This document shows, piece after piece, positions 23,401 to 34,116 of a DNA stretch of 64,000 nucleotides (the stretch's first letter is position 1; every line of letters starts with the position of its first letter). Origin of the DNA: Nemertoderma westbladi. Lineage: Eukaryota > Xenacoelomorpha > Nemertodermatida > Nemertodermatidae. Made by a program: the position numbers and the translations under genes. The stretch is taken from assembly GCA_032718475.1 (NCBI GenBank), contig JAUCBJ010008732.1, positions 1 to 64,000 of the forward strand, read 5' to 3'. The notes under the pieces were generated by a model. It was not told where the DNA came from. It made no database searches and was given only the letters and a program-made list of their open reading frames with translations.

Positions 23401-25136
23401 TGGGCTGTAGGTTCTATACTACTCAAGTCTGTGCTAGCTAGCTGTCTTCTAACAGCTGGGGGCAAATCAGGCAATTTGCGACGGTAAGATGTTTTTCTAC
23501 GCCTACTTAGATGAGATCTATTTCCTCCGCCTTCAGGATCGGTAGTCTCGCCTTCCTCCGAGGATGTGTATCCCTGGCGCTTGGGAGTAGATTTTCTCAT
23601 CATCTGCATTTGATTAGCAGTAAACTGTTTATTTATACTGTCTTGCGTCTCTTGCAGATTTTCCAACTCCAATTGGATAGTCTCCTCAGAAGCTCTCCGT
23701 TCTGCTTCTGCCACTGCTGCTTTTCTTTCTGCTTCTGCTTCTGCCGCCTTTCTTTCGGCTTCTGCTTCTGCTTCTGCCGCCTTTCTTTCGGCTTCTGCTT
23801 TTGCCGACTTTCTTTCGGCTTCTGCTTCTGCCGCCTTTCTTTCGGCTTCTGCTTCTGCTTCTGCCGCCTTTCTTTCGGCTTCTGCTTTTGCCGACTTTCT
23901 TTCGGCTTCTGCTTCTGCCGCCTTTCTTTCGGCTTCTGCTTCTGCCGCCGCTGCTGCTGCCACCTTTCTTTTCTCTATCCATTCTTTCTTTACTTGTTCT
24001 TCTCGGACTCTAGTGAGGCGGAGTTTTTCATCACATTCAGCTTGGTTTGCAGCTAACATTTCGGCATCGATTGAGTCCAACACGAGCTTGGTTCCTTCAC
24101 TATTAGGGGAAAGTCCAGACAGCCGTCTCCTCAACTCTTCGTCTCCTAGGAAACGCTGATAGTCGGACAAATAAATGTCGATAGCGTCTCTAGTTTGCGG
24201 TTTCTCGGCGGTCTCTTCGCTTTCCGCTTGAGAAAGGTTGACATCAGTTTGTTCTTCATAGGGTGATCTCTCAGCCAGCTGGGATTTCCACTGGGCCGTT
24301 TCCTGTACTTTGAGACCTACCCGATGTAACCAAGTTTTGACAGCAACCTGCAGCGACGTGTCCTGTCTTCTTTTGGAAGTTTCCTCAAAGGCTGAGAGGA
24401 TTAGTCGAATGCGTAGGGTTCTTTCGCGTACTTGGTATAGCAGCTCTTCCTGCTCTTGAGGTCCTTGAGGTTGTCGAAACAGTTGTTCTTCCAATCGCTC
24501 CAAGGAGCCGAAGAATCCCTGCACATATCCTGCTGCCGACCTCTTCCAAACAGCTGGATCCATTGTATCTTTAGCCACTCCCATCCTGTGTATATCTTCC
24601 CAAGTAGCCTCGGACAGATCCAACGGGAGTCCGAGTCCGGGAAAGTTCCATTGTGACTCGACAATAGACATCAATTCTTCCCTGGCGTATCCCGCATAAT
24701 TATCTTGGGTCGCTCGCTTATTTCTCGCCCAGTCGGCTTGATGTTCCTCCACTGCAATGAATATAGTAGTTAGCACTGCAGCAGGAAGGGTAAGAAGGGG
24801 GTCCGAGTAGACTGTAGCAGCTATCTGCACTCCGCTTTCGGGGGTCAGCTCTACAGTATCCGAACTACTGGAGCTATCGGGTCGCTGGGATGTAGGTTCT
24901 TGACCAAGATGTTGCTGCGATGGGACAACTGCCTCTTGGTTCCGTTTGACCTGTGCCCGAGTGCCTATGATGGACCTATGGTGGATTAGCCTAGGGTCTG
25001 ATACTACTGGAGGGATGACCTTTCTTGCAGTAGGAGGTGAGCTGAACTCCTTTCTTAATCGCTCCACACTCCTATCTGTGTCACAGATGGTTGTATCGAT
25101 CAGACTGTCTGACAGGTTTTGCTGAGTGTCAGACAT
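20409..25136 (-). CDS. gag-protease polyprotein of BEL copy B, in-frame deletion of RT
   Basis: A single uninterrupted 1575-codon frame from the ATG at 25136. In order: an acidic/Ser-rich N-terminus; an Ala/Glu/Lys coiled coil at about residues 390-482 made of repeated AEAERKAAE-type units; a DUF1759-like gag core at about 820-990; a CX2CX4HX4C knuckle at C1133, C1136, H1141, C1146; a DUF1758-like aspartic protease with DSGSTGTF at D1276. At about residue 1457 the sequence jumps to the end of RNase H (QWRHCLGTINPADIASRG) and stops about 100 residues later without integrase. Comparison with copy A, which runs on into RT, shows that the end of the protease linker, all of RT and most of RNase H are deleted without breaking the frame. 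The product could still form particles and process itself, but cannot copy RNA or integrate. A GC-rich codon minisatellite underlies the coiled coil. Confidence 0.9.
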   Translation of the reverse strand: MSDTQQNLSDSLIDTTICDTDRSVERLRKEFSSPPTARKVIPPVVSDPRLIHHRSIIGTRAQVKRNQEAVVPSQQHLGQEPTSQRPDSSSSSDTVELTPESGVQIAATVYSDPLLTLPAAVLTTIFIAVEEHQADWARNKRATQDNYAGYAREELMSIVESQWNFPGLGLPLDLSEATWEDIHRMGVAKDTMDPAVWKRSAAGYVQGFFGSLERLEEQLFRQPQGPQEQEELLYQVRERTLRIRLILSAFEETSKRRQDTSLQVAVKTWLHRVGLKVQETAQWKSQLAERSPYEEQTDVNLSQAESEETAEKPQTRDAIDIYLSDYQRFLGDEELRRRLSGLSPNSEGTKLVLDSIDAEMLAANQAECDEKLRLTRVREEQVKKEWIEKRKVAAAAAAEAEAERKAAEAEAERKSAKAEAERKAAEAEAEAERKAAEAEAERKSAKAEAERKAAEAEAEAERKAAEAEAERKAAVAEAERRASEETIQLELENLQETQDSINKQFTANQMQMMRKSTPKRQGYTSSEEGETTDPEGGGNRSHLSRRRKTSYRRKLPDLPPAVRRQLASTDLSSIEPTAQSIKVQRLSTIVDEPEIIRPVVPKVTSVLETPVLPELNSKFPLHSTTLPVPGGTVQENIPVQIAEREIKNLSPVVPRQPATMLATPASAVEWVEEGRRGMNLLLGQMQETVHQLKGTVREGRAELQEVQQSIALERDKLVNIQKGIPIPPVTLCQPVRSEVLHAQGVEPTRIYTASEVETPIANPIKGDYRPVINDIPYRPDNDPRNLYTDNSILNNTMAQESFTRQMARTEARQAVKVGEIVKFNGDEMKWLPFNEYYKDSIQNSVLSNGEKLRFLIKCLEGPPKLMALKFIGHPDGLRQVWDTLNIRYGNKDNIAKYLYAKLVAPRHFLSSGIIEFSDEIQEICRQLDWLGKSHEYQSSMVIGAVVSTLPKGGVCTRWDKKVLYMNEQQRRSPTMADLMSFLDGEVKLQLIKQSREKTLENKVSEKPTSRRRVTPVCYTDDGESQASQEEDSGKDTDRSYYVDKTSKDVSKYKARNNDRREQVAKTPPQSPKRIHGRKPEERTRVHNVNQVKVSNIKPKCALCDGPHRLSACAEFLKKSLVDRRTVLWNKRLCYNCLRSGHQRRTCYSDVKCAKCGAKHHILLHSEFERDNPSQVSEPELHVQFSDINDTDQESEMEGFYTDEFSDANESCYLINTSVYRALTYEKDTNNEFPPTTFDRQPSWKAPTSNVGIREFPVVQVRVHGPNKSYIVNALLDSGSTGTFIDQELAEDIFAGQPKFRTKLNMSGIMQVWKSTLTADYYVGVLSTPQDKLGAQGIRSVKMVAIKNFATTQADLYNWDEDESIQHLKIPRFQTDYPGVQILIGQNAHEALETLEKRPAQPQPLQTYAVRTRVGWYFTGPSRRTLKERLPQQQVYQVKGEVESSDVDDPTEGTPYSSDNDDINSNVDQWRHCLGTINPADIASRGATPQELIDTPGWLGGSDSLSKEEEEWPPHLTTAEIRQAKGAEKVTQQLNRPASRLCLLERDRKLSGNYGRQDTLPTTTSLIRQISRDSIT

Positions 25137-28100
25137 GTTTAGCTATACAGTTGAATGTCTACTACTATAGTTTCAGTTAAAGCAAGTCTGGTAATTCAGT
25201 ATGACCGCAAGCCTAGCGATTTATTACCGGTACCGTTACTCGGTGTAACGTGATATATATACAATATATTAGAATACCGGTATGCTTATAGTATATATAA
25301 GTATTATTACAGACTAGATTTGTCACAGAGTACCGGTATATAATTTTAGCACAAATATATATAATATATAATAGGCCTATGGTGAATACCGGTATACAGC
25401 TGACACTTATAGTATATATAAGTATAATTATGAACTAGAATTAATTACAGAATACCGGTATGATTTCAGCTCAAATTTATAGAAATAAATATAATAAGCC
25501 TATGGTAAGTACCGGTATGTCAATTATTTTTTAGAATAATTGAATTTCTGAATATTTTAGGGTTACTTGGTTACTTTAACTTACTTTATTACCGTTATTT
25601 AAGCAGTAGTCCAACTGATATTGAGACCTAGTTGTTGTAAGGCAGGCCTACTATTTATAAATCGTTTGAGTTGATTTATAATAGATATATACCCGTTTAA
25701 AAAGGGGTTTTGTCAATATTTGAAATAAATGTTATTATTTCTGGGGGAGTCACTACACAGAAGCTGTGCGCTCTCAGTGAAGTGTTACTTATTGAGACAC
25801 TAAAACAGATAATTCTAATTTACCTAAGTTACTTAATACTACAAATTACTTACGATACGGGTGAGATTAATTCTCTAATTAAAAACACAACAAAATATTA
25901 CGTACGAAATTTTAGGGTAATTTTACAGGGAAACTACAAACCAGCCTAACAAAGGGTTAGATTTCTGGTTATTACAACGGACAGGGTACTACGGTATTTG
26001 AAATAATAAGTAGTAGTAAATATATTGCACTGTCCAGATAGGAAAATACCACCGCCTGACGACCTATAACCGTTTCGCTATAGGTACTACGTTATGTATC
26101 ACGGAGTGTTCCTACCTAGAAGTTAATAGAGCTAACGAATGTGCCTATCAACCACTTTACAACACAAATATACTGCCTACACACTAATTACTCTCGGAAG
26201 CACTGTACACTAAACCCTAAATTAGGTACAAGTACTGGTACAACAAATAATCAGTAGTTAAATATACTTGAACAGTTAAAAGAACCACGGCATCTGCTGG
26301 AGTGACCAGAGCACAAAGTCACCAGTCTTGTCCTACGCCAAGCAGCCCGTGTAGTACCGGGGTTAATTTAACTATAACGGTATGTATAACAAGCACAATT
26401 ACTGTAGGGATAAACTTGGGGACATGAATGTTGCGAATAATCGCATAAACTCTGAATAATAAATATTACGCTACCCGTACAGAATACTCAAACAAAAATA
26501 CAAACCAAACGCTGGCAGACTACTATCAAGCCTAAACAAACTACAGTATGTGCAGATTCTGAAACTGTTAGTTAGTATGCGTTCTAACACGGTAGTACGA
26601 CTTATTCTTTAACCCTATTAAACCCGGGGGGGGGGGGGGGGGGTCAATATGACCCCTCCCGTGGTTTTTTTATTATAATTCTGAAACAAACGCAGTTGGG
26701 AATCTGAAATTTTATGACTTTTCCTAAAAATCTATTGTCTTCATGGTAGTGAAAACCGTTTTCAAAATATTGGGTACTTTTCGAGTTATAGCACCATATT
26801 TTAACCCTACCTTTGGCACTTTTTTTGAGACGTTTTTTGAAAATTACATTTCATTAAATATGAATTGTAACATCTCTATTTTTGATTTACACCGGTTTTT
26901 TGGTGTTAGAAATTGGATGGAATTCATATAAATTGATTTAGAAATTTCAAACTTGTTTTTTTCGATGGGTGCCAAATTTTGGTGCCAGCACCAAATTTTG
27001 AAATAAGTCAATTTTGTAAATTGATTGTTTGAAACTTGTTTTTTTACGTAATTGGGGTTTTTTGAGGTTCTGGATTCGATGAAATATATACGAGTTGAAC
27101 CAAGCGTATCAAACTTGTATTTTTCGGTGCTGTGTGCTAATTTTGGTGCTAGCACGAAATTTTGAAAATCCATTCAATATATAAAATTGCTTGTGACAAT
27201 TTATTTCTTGCGTTTTAGAGGTTTATGGCTGTTCTGAATTCAATGGAAAATATAATTATCGAACTAGACATCTCAAACTTGTATTTTTCGGATGTGGGTG
27301 CAAAATGTGGTGCTAGCACCAAATTTTGAAAACCATCAAATATATCAATTGATTGTGTCACCTTGTTTCTTGCGTTATACGGGTTTGTGATGGTTCTGAA
27401 TTCAATGGAATCAGTAAAAATTTCATAAGAGTTCTCAAACTTGTATTTTTCGCCGGTGGGTGAAAATTGTTGTGCCAGCACCAAATTTTGGAAAATATGC
27501 AAATTGATAAGTAGATAGTATCACCTTGTTTCTTGCGTTATACGGGTTTATGAGGGTCCTGAATCCGATGGAATCAATAAAAACAGCACTGGACATCGCA
27601 AACTTGTACTTTTTGGTGATGGGTGCGAAATTTGGTGCTTGCACCAAAATTTGCTAAATTACGCGAAAAATACAAGTAGCAATGATCTGGCATATTAGAA
27701 ATGTATTCCATTAGAATCAGCGCCCTCGAAAACCTGAAAATGTGAATTTATAGCATTGTATAAGTGAATTAAAAATTTTGTGTTCTATCTGAAAAGTGCT
27801 GGTTACTTGTTTTTTTCATTTTTTTCCTACGCAGAGAGGACTAAACAGCCATTTATAGTAATTATATCATTTTCAAATATTTTCCAATGTATTTTGCACC
27901 CCAAAAAACCTGTATTGAAAAATAATTAGCCGAAAATGTAACTTTCAAATTTTGTGAAAATTGTGCACTACTTGTAATTTTGGTGCTGCAATATAACCAC
28001 CCCAGTACATTTTTTCGAAAATTTCTTTTTTCGGTCGAATCCAGACAAGTGATACCTACGTACAAACAAAAAATCAGAAAAATCACAAAAAATCAAACAA

Positions 28101-28978
28101 ATAAATATTTGTAGATTTTAGAGGGGGGGGGGTCAATATGACCCCCTCCCGGTATTTGTACAACATTTTATAGCCCGGTACTAATAGGGTTAAGAGGGGA
28201 TTGACCTTACAGCATATGGCTGCCCCAACTTACTAACGGCACTTTATCAGACAAACTCTACACACGCAGCAATCCCTTCAGGCCTAAGAATAGCTAGACA
28301 TCAATCTAGCCTACAAAATATTTGAGTAATAACTATTACGGTACCTGAACAGACTACACAAACAAACACAGGCCAAAATGCTGGTAGACCACGATCAAGC
28401 CTAAATAAACTACAGTATATGCAGATTCTGAAACTGTTAGTTAGTATGCGTTCTAACACGGTAGTACGACTTATTCTTTAAGAGGGGATTGACCTTACAG
28501 CATATGGCTGCCCCAACTTACTAACGGCACTTTATCAGACAAACTCTACACACGCCGCAGTCTCTCCAGACTCAACAACAGTCAGACAACAGTCAAGCCT
28601 ACAATTATTTGTACAATTTGAGCAGGGTCACACGCCTTCTGCTCAATATTAGCTTACATGTAAATAAAACCGACAGAAATAAGTAGAATCTCAAATAAAA
28701 ATCAGGGCGGCCGTTCCCTGATTGAGTACCAAGACCTACCGGTATACAATAATCAAAATCGAATAATACTAATGTACTTATACAGCAGTACCGGTTAGGA
28801 CAGTCGGGCCTACAGACCTACAGAAGTACCGGTTCTGGCAGTTGGACCTACGGACCTACAGCAGTACCGGTTCTGACAGTTGGGCCTACTGACCTACAGA
28901 AGTACCGGTTCAGGTTTACCGGTCACTACGGTATTTTTCAACCTTATTGCTTACTGCAATAAGATCGTTAACTGTTAC
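25137..28978 (-). other. 5' leader of BEL copy B, with transposon insertion
   Basis: Aligns with the leader of copy A (4875-7128) once the 1.58 kb insertion at 26613-28189 is removed. It keeps both ACCGGT clusters (about 25226-25515 and 28738-28922) and the tandem duplication of about 288 bp. The phrase CTTATTCTTTAAGAGGGGA at about 28470 is an uninterrupted version of the insertion site. No gene is seen. Confidence 0.7.
26613..28189. mobile_element. piggyBac-like non-autonomous transposon (TTAA target)
   Basis: The element is flanked by TTAA on both sides (26609-26612 and 28190-28193). Its ends start CCCTATTA and finish TAATAGGG, forming short terminal inverted repeats beginning with CCC, as in piggyBac-superfamily elements. 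Both subterminal regions have a G-run followed by a GGGGTCA-ATA-TGACCCC hairpin and CTCCCG. The interior holds about five tandem units of about 162 bp (CAAACTTGTATTTTTCGG near 27112 and 27271, with variants near 26948, 27436 and 27598), each with a GGTGCTAGCACC-like palindrome. No transposase is encoded: the short minus-strand frames are translations of the repeat. The empty site is preserved in the duplicated leader unit. Confidence 0.8.
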
Positions 28979-30157
28979 TGTTCGCGCTTTTGAAGACCTT
29001 TAGCAGTTTAACCTGCCAAAATTTATATGTCTTTTAGTTAATTAAAACACCTTTAGCATACGACAATATTTTATGCTAATAAACAAAACATTAGCCGAAG
29101 TCAGCCCATGCGCGATCATTCACCCGATGGATCTACACCCGGGAGGCTGAATTCGGATGCTTAAATTTTATTATTGCAGTGTAAGGTTGCAGTGTAAACC
29201 TACTGTATTATTCGATAGATCGTTAATAATTAATTTCTGACAGATATTATTGGCTTTCGGGAAATATTAACAGTTCCTTTAGGACGTGGTGCTCTATCTA
29301 TTTAAACAGAACTAGGACTTATACTAAACGCAACGATACCGCTTATGATTAAAGTATAAGGCGCATTCTTTAGGAAATCATGCATTATCACAATCATGCA
29401 CACTATTCTGCCGACCGTCAGTAAATTTGATCACACATAAAGAGAGCAGCAATTGACTCATGTAGGGTCTGCTAAATAACATTAGATTCAATACACACCA
29501 CATTGATATAAATCGCAATTGTTATGTATAGCCTGTCTCTCTAACCTGTAGTGTATCAAGAAAATTGGGAATTTTGGGTGATTTATCCGTATTCTCCAAA
29601 GGGCAATAATTCATCAACAAATAGATACAATTAATAACTGACGGTAAATAACAGTACAAACAATATGATTAGTGCAGTTAAATTAAGTGAGTTAGGTAAG
29701 GTAACAGTTATACTTTCGATAATTTAAGCAGTTTTACTGGAGTTCTTCCCAAAAGCCGGTGTTATGGCGAAAAATGGGAACATAACAACAGAATCATATG
29801 AAGAATCATATGACTACATGACTATACGAGGATACCAACTACCCTTATTCCCCGAAGCTCCCGTCCAACACAGAGGATGAGCATACAGATAGGAAATTCA
29901 GTTCAGTAGCTCTGGGATAGGTCAAAATCAACGCCCACTCAAATTCTATTGGCCGATACGGACAGCAGGGCTGAGGCAACCTCCCTAAGCTGGTTGGCCG
30001 ATTAAACGGAGCCCAGATACCTCCGTACAGCACATCAGCCAATAAGCTGGTAGCTTGCACTATTTTAGCTATAGATCCCTTTTAGAGTATTCTAGCGACC
30101 GGGGGGGAACTGGCCAGCAAAGGCAAACGAATCAGTTATCCCACAAAAGCTTTTACA
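28979..30157 (-). repeat. 5' LTR of BEL copy B
   Basis: Starts TGTTCGCGC and ends AAGCTTTTACA on the plus strand, 1179 bp, near-identical to 16086-17259 and a diverged match to 7129-8364. The close identity of the two copy B LTRs implies a recent insertion, because both are copied from one template at integration. Confidence 0.9.
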
Positions 30158-30827
30158 ACCGCAAATATTCCACTTTAGTACACTTATATGTAAAATTGTA
30201 ATCTATGAAGTCATTCCTTCCCGAAGTGGCACAAGTATACCCTTTGGTTCAAGTAACCCCGGATGACGGTACCTAGGAAGATTTTTCGTAGAGTAGAAGT
30301 AAAACTCTCACCTTCGACTTTTCAGTACTCAATGACTCATTTCTGGACCGCTTCGAGGGATTAGACCGCTTTTCGCAAAGTTTTGGAGACACAAAATTCG
30401 TCCGCGACGCCGAAAACGGAACAACCCACATCCGGTTTGTATCTGGGACTTTGTACGACTGGAAGATCAAAGGAGCGTAAGTTTTACGACTCGTGTCGTT
30501 CAAACTTAAGAGCACAGTAGTACTCAAAATTTGTGGGTTCCACTGTCTAATTAGTAGTGTTGTTGGTACTTATTTTCCCATTAGACGTTGCTGTTTTGCC
30601 TATTATTTGCACTTGTTGATCTACATTTTGGTAGTGTATACCGTTATCTCACTTATTTGTACAAATTTAGCCAGTAGGCTAGATTATTATATTTTATTAT
30701 ATACTTTGATTTTATTTGTACCGGTTAGGGTATATATATAGTCTGTATATATACCAAGGTAAGTTTGACATTTCGACATTCTGACACTTTGAAATTTTAT
30801 TACCCGTACTTGACGTATATAATAGAC
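30158..30827 (+). other. upstream region of BEL copy C gag
   Basis: No gene. A TATA-like GGGTATATATATAG lies at about 30728-30741, about 90 bp before the gag ATG, and AAGGTAAGT (30756-30764) looks like a splice donor. It may be the LTR or leader of copy C, but no second copy is in the window to define its ends. Confidence 0.35.
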
Positions 30828-32361
30828 ATGAGTGATACACCACATTCGACTCGATACCCACCTACCGACTATGACTCGTGTGACCCAGACAGATTGACAG
30901 TAGACAAACCGAGAAGGAGGACCCGAGATTCTACCGATGTCACACCGTGTGCGTCGCCAGTACCCCGAATGGAAATACCAGTATTTGACGGTAGAACCGA
31001 AGACTTCCTTACCGTCTGCAATCCAGATCGATGGAACCGGACACGGTAAGTTCGACTGGAAGCCAAGAGAATATTATTAGGAGTATAGGAGGATACATTA
31101 CTCGAAATTTCGGAGAAGGTTTTCGCGTTTTGCGGCGAGTTAACCGCCCCGATGTCGAGATACGAGTTCTACACCTTACAGGTAAGGATAGCTTGTGGCG
31201 ACAACTTTACCCAGGTAAAGATAATCGATAAGTTGGTAAGTGTGAGGGAAAGCCTCATCCAGTAAGTCGGTTGTAGAATTAACTCAACGAGAGCAACTCG
31301 ATCAACTGATGGGTGAGTCTGTTTCCGACGCGTTGTTGCAACCCAAAGAGGATGAAGAACTATACTGCCTGGACGGGAGGTTAGAAACACTCACCAATTT
31401 TCTTCGTAGATGTGGCGTACCGATCGAAGAACCGGAAGTCAAACCGTGAGGGACGACGGAAGTTTTCGCTACAGAAGGCTCGCGAGCCTACCAAATCCAC
31501 CAATGGATAGATCGTTCGTTAGTGTACAAAGCGACGTTGGCGATGTTAGTAGGACAGCATCTGTAATTACTCGACAACAACAGGAGGTTGCACGCCGACA
31601 ACAAGTCGCCGAGGAAGAAGCGCAATGGCAGATGGCACAGATTGCTATCAAGGGAGAGAAACAATGCAGATAAGCGAGAATTGCGAAACTCCAGGTTCAA
31701 GCCGAATTTGAAGCCTTGGAAATGCGGAGACTGGAGGAGGACTTGGCGCAAGAAGCGGCCGCAGCGGCAGCAGCACGACAGGCAGAAGCTGATGAGTTAG
31801 TGCGGAAGAAAGTGGCATCTGACGCTCGTGCTCAGTTGGAAGCATGGCAAATAAAATCACGTTTAGCCATTCAGGAAGCGGAATTAGCGGCACAACAACA
31901 GGAGGCAGACCGACGCGAGAGAGAGATGCAGTTCCAGTTCGAACTAAATCGCAGATCGAGCGAGGCGGTGAACGCGCAAGAGGACCTCGAACTCGACGCG
32001 AGAGATAGATCTATAAGGTCTCGAGCTGGACATAAACTTGTCTGCCCTGGATCGCATGGAGACTCGATATCGCGGAATTCAGAAGCAAATCGAGGAAGGA
32101 AGTGTGGGAGCGATAGATCGAGGGGAGGAGTTCGTCGAGGATTACTGTCAACTTTTTCCCCAAGTTATTCCTATGCTCAAACCCACGACTCCAGTAAAAC
32201 CGGTCATAGTTGCAAAACTGAAGGAAATATCACCTGTGCAAGGTAATAGGTTTTTTTATGTCGGAATCAATTCTGCAGCCAAGAGCGACTTCATCGCCGA
32301 TTCTCGCAGGTAAGATAAGTAGTCCGCCTACTGTAAGCCGTAGTTTACTTGTAGAGAGAGA

Positions 32362-34074
32362 ATCACCAGCCGATCGCCTCAATGGTTGGAAAGCCCACTT
32401 TGAAAAGCTCCTCAATAATGACAGGGTATTGCCAGTTAATTTACTTAATTAACTTAATGACAGTTAAATGATAACTTTATAGAAGTAAAAGTGTCTGAGT
32501 CTGTACTCCCAGATATTCCCATTGGCGATATCTCCTTTGCAGAAGTGAAGACTGCTGCAAAGAGCATTAAGACCAATCGTGCCAGTGGAGTAGATGGTGT
32601 TCCCCCTGAGGTCTTTAAAATACCTGAGTGTTTAAAACTCATCTATCCCATCATAGTAGACATGTACCGAACAACAAGAGTCCCACAAGAAATGAAAACA
32701 AATAAGTTGGTGTCTGTTCCCAAGAACGGCAACCTAACACTCTATGGTTCTTTTCGGGGAATCTCATTGATCTCGATTGCTGCAAAGCTATACAATAGGA
32801 TTCTATTAAATCGCATCAGGGATCCCATTGAGAGACTGCTCCATGGAAATCAGAATGGGTTCCGTAAAGGTCGTGGGACCATGGAGCCCATTTTGGCACT
32901 TAGAAGGATAATTGAAGAGTTATCAAAAAAGAAAGACAGGCATCTGGCTGTTATCTTTGTTGACTTCTTCAAGGCCTTTGATTCAGTCTCTCGCTCACGT
33001 ATGTTCAGCATACTTTCATTATATGGGATTCCTGATGAAATTATTGCAGCAATCAGATCAGTATACGATGGATCGACAACATTTGTGTCTACTGTTGATG
33101 GTGACACAGAACCATTTGAAGTGTTATGGGGCGTCCTCCAAGGAGACACACTTGCACCATTCTTGTTCATGATTGTGGTTGACTATGTTCTACGCATGTC
33201 CTTAGATCATTATAATGATGATGGGGTGATGATAACTCCACCTACTGGCTCCAGAAGTCGAGGAAATCCTGCCAAGTACCTAACTGATCTAGACTTTGCT
33301 GATGACTTAGGAGTACTCTCAGAATCATTAGAGGGAGCCCAACGGCTCCTCAGCTCATTAGAACATGCTGCTTCTAGTGTTGGTCTTTTTATTAACTCCA
33401 GAAAGACCAAAATTCTGACAGTTAACTTTGAAAGTCCTTAGCAAGTCTCTGATCGGATGAGCATAAGCTCAAAGGATGGTATGCTTGAGCATGTGGACGA
33501 CTTCTGTCACCTGGGATCATGGATCCGTAAGTCAGGTGAGGACCTTCGAATACGTAAGGGAAAGGCATGGGCAGCCTTAAATAGGCTTTCCAGGATTTGG
33601 AAGTCACCGAGAATTAATCGGAAACTTAAGGTCCGATTATTTAGAGCAGCAGTAGTTCCAGTACTCCTCTACGGGAGTCCATGCTGGGCTCTAACTGCTG
33701 AGGACACCAAATCTCTGGATGGCACATTCACAAGAATGCTACGCCGGGTTCATTGTGTCAAGTATAATGCACACATCTCCAACCAGACACTATATAACAT
33801 TGGAGGTGTCTCATTGGTTCCCCCAAGCTTGACACTAGAACAAAATCGCCTCCGCTTTGCAGGACATTGCTTTCGCCATGAGGACCAGCCAGTGCATAAT
33901 CTTGTACTTTGGCATCCTCGTGGAGTGAATAAGCATGGTGGACAGCCCATGACTTTCTTGAGACGCATCTTAAAGGACACTGGCCTTAAAGATGCGGATG
34001 ATCTAGCAAATGTCATGGGTGATAGGGAGTTGTGGCGGTGCAATTTTGTTGACAAGCCGGCACAGCATTCTTAA
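32362..34074 (+). pseudogene. LINE reverse transcriptase ORF, degraded
   Basis: It begins in the linker before RT (RLNGWKAHFEKLL), has a frame break between about 32452 and 32491, then reads RT from about 32491: ASGVDGVPPEVF, the NQNGFRKGRGT block, the first catalytic Asp in AVIFVDFFKAFDSV, the GVLQGDTLAPFLF block, and FADD (33295-33306) at the catalytic box. A single in-frame TAG at 33439-33441 separates it from the C-terminal domain (33457-34074), which has the usual LLYGSPCWALT and RLRFAGHCFRH blocks. The type resembles non-LTR elements widespread in marine animals, but I do not assign a clade. The EN domain is missing here; a similar EN lies at 54.9-55.8 kb. Confidence 0.85.
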
Positions 34075-34116
34075 AAATGCAGCTGCAATGCAGCATGCCG
34101 ATCCTAGTAGTAGTAG
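32362..34116 (+). mobile_element. 5'-truncated LINE inserted in copy C gag
   Basis: The insert lies between two copies of TGTAGAGAGAGA (32350-32361 and 34117-34128), a 12-bp target-site duplication, and ends in a short TAG repeat (CTAGTAGTAGTAG) as a 3' tail. The 5' end falls just before the RT domain, as expected from incomplete target-primed reverse transcription. The coding strand is the same as that of the gag it interrupts. Confidence 0.85.

Larger units (their letters stand above)
16086..30157 (-). mobile_element. BEL/Pao LTR retrotransposon, copy B (both LTRs, internally deleted)
   Basis: Two direct repeats of about 1.18 kb (16086-17259 and 28979-30157), nearly identical by eye, bound a 14 kb element on the minus strand. 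Order: 5' LTR (right), leader with a transposon insertion, gag-protease ORF (25136-20409), noncoding stretch, accessory ORF remnant (18787-17338), 3' LTR (left). RT, most of RNase H and integrase are absent, so the copy is non-autonomous. The outer 5-bp flanks (CTGAC on the left, ACCGC on the right) do not match, so no target-site duplication is visible; recombination between copies or end erosion could explain this. Confidence 0.9.
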
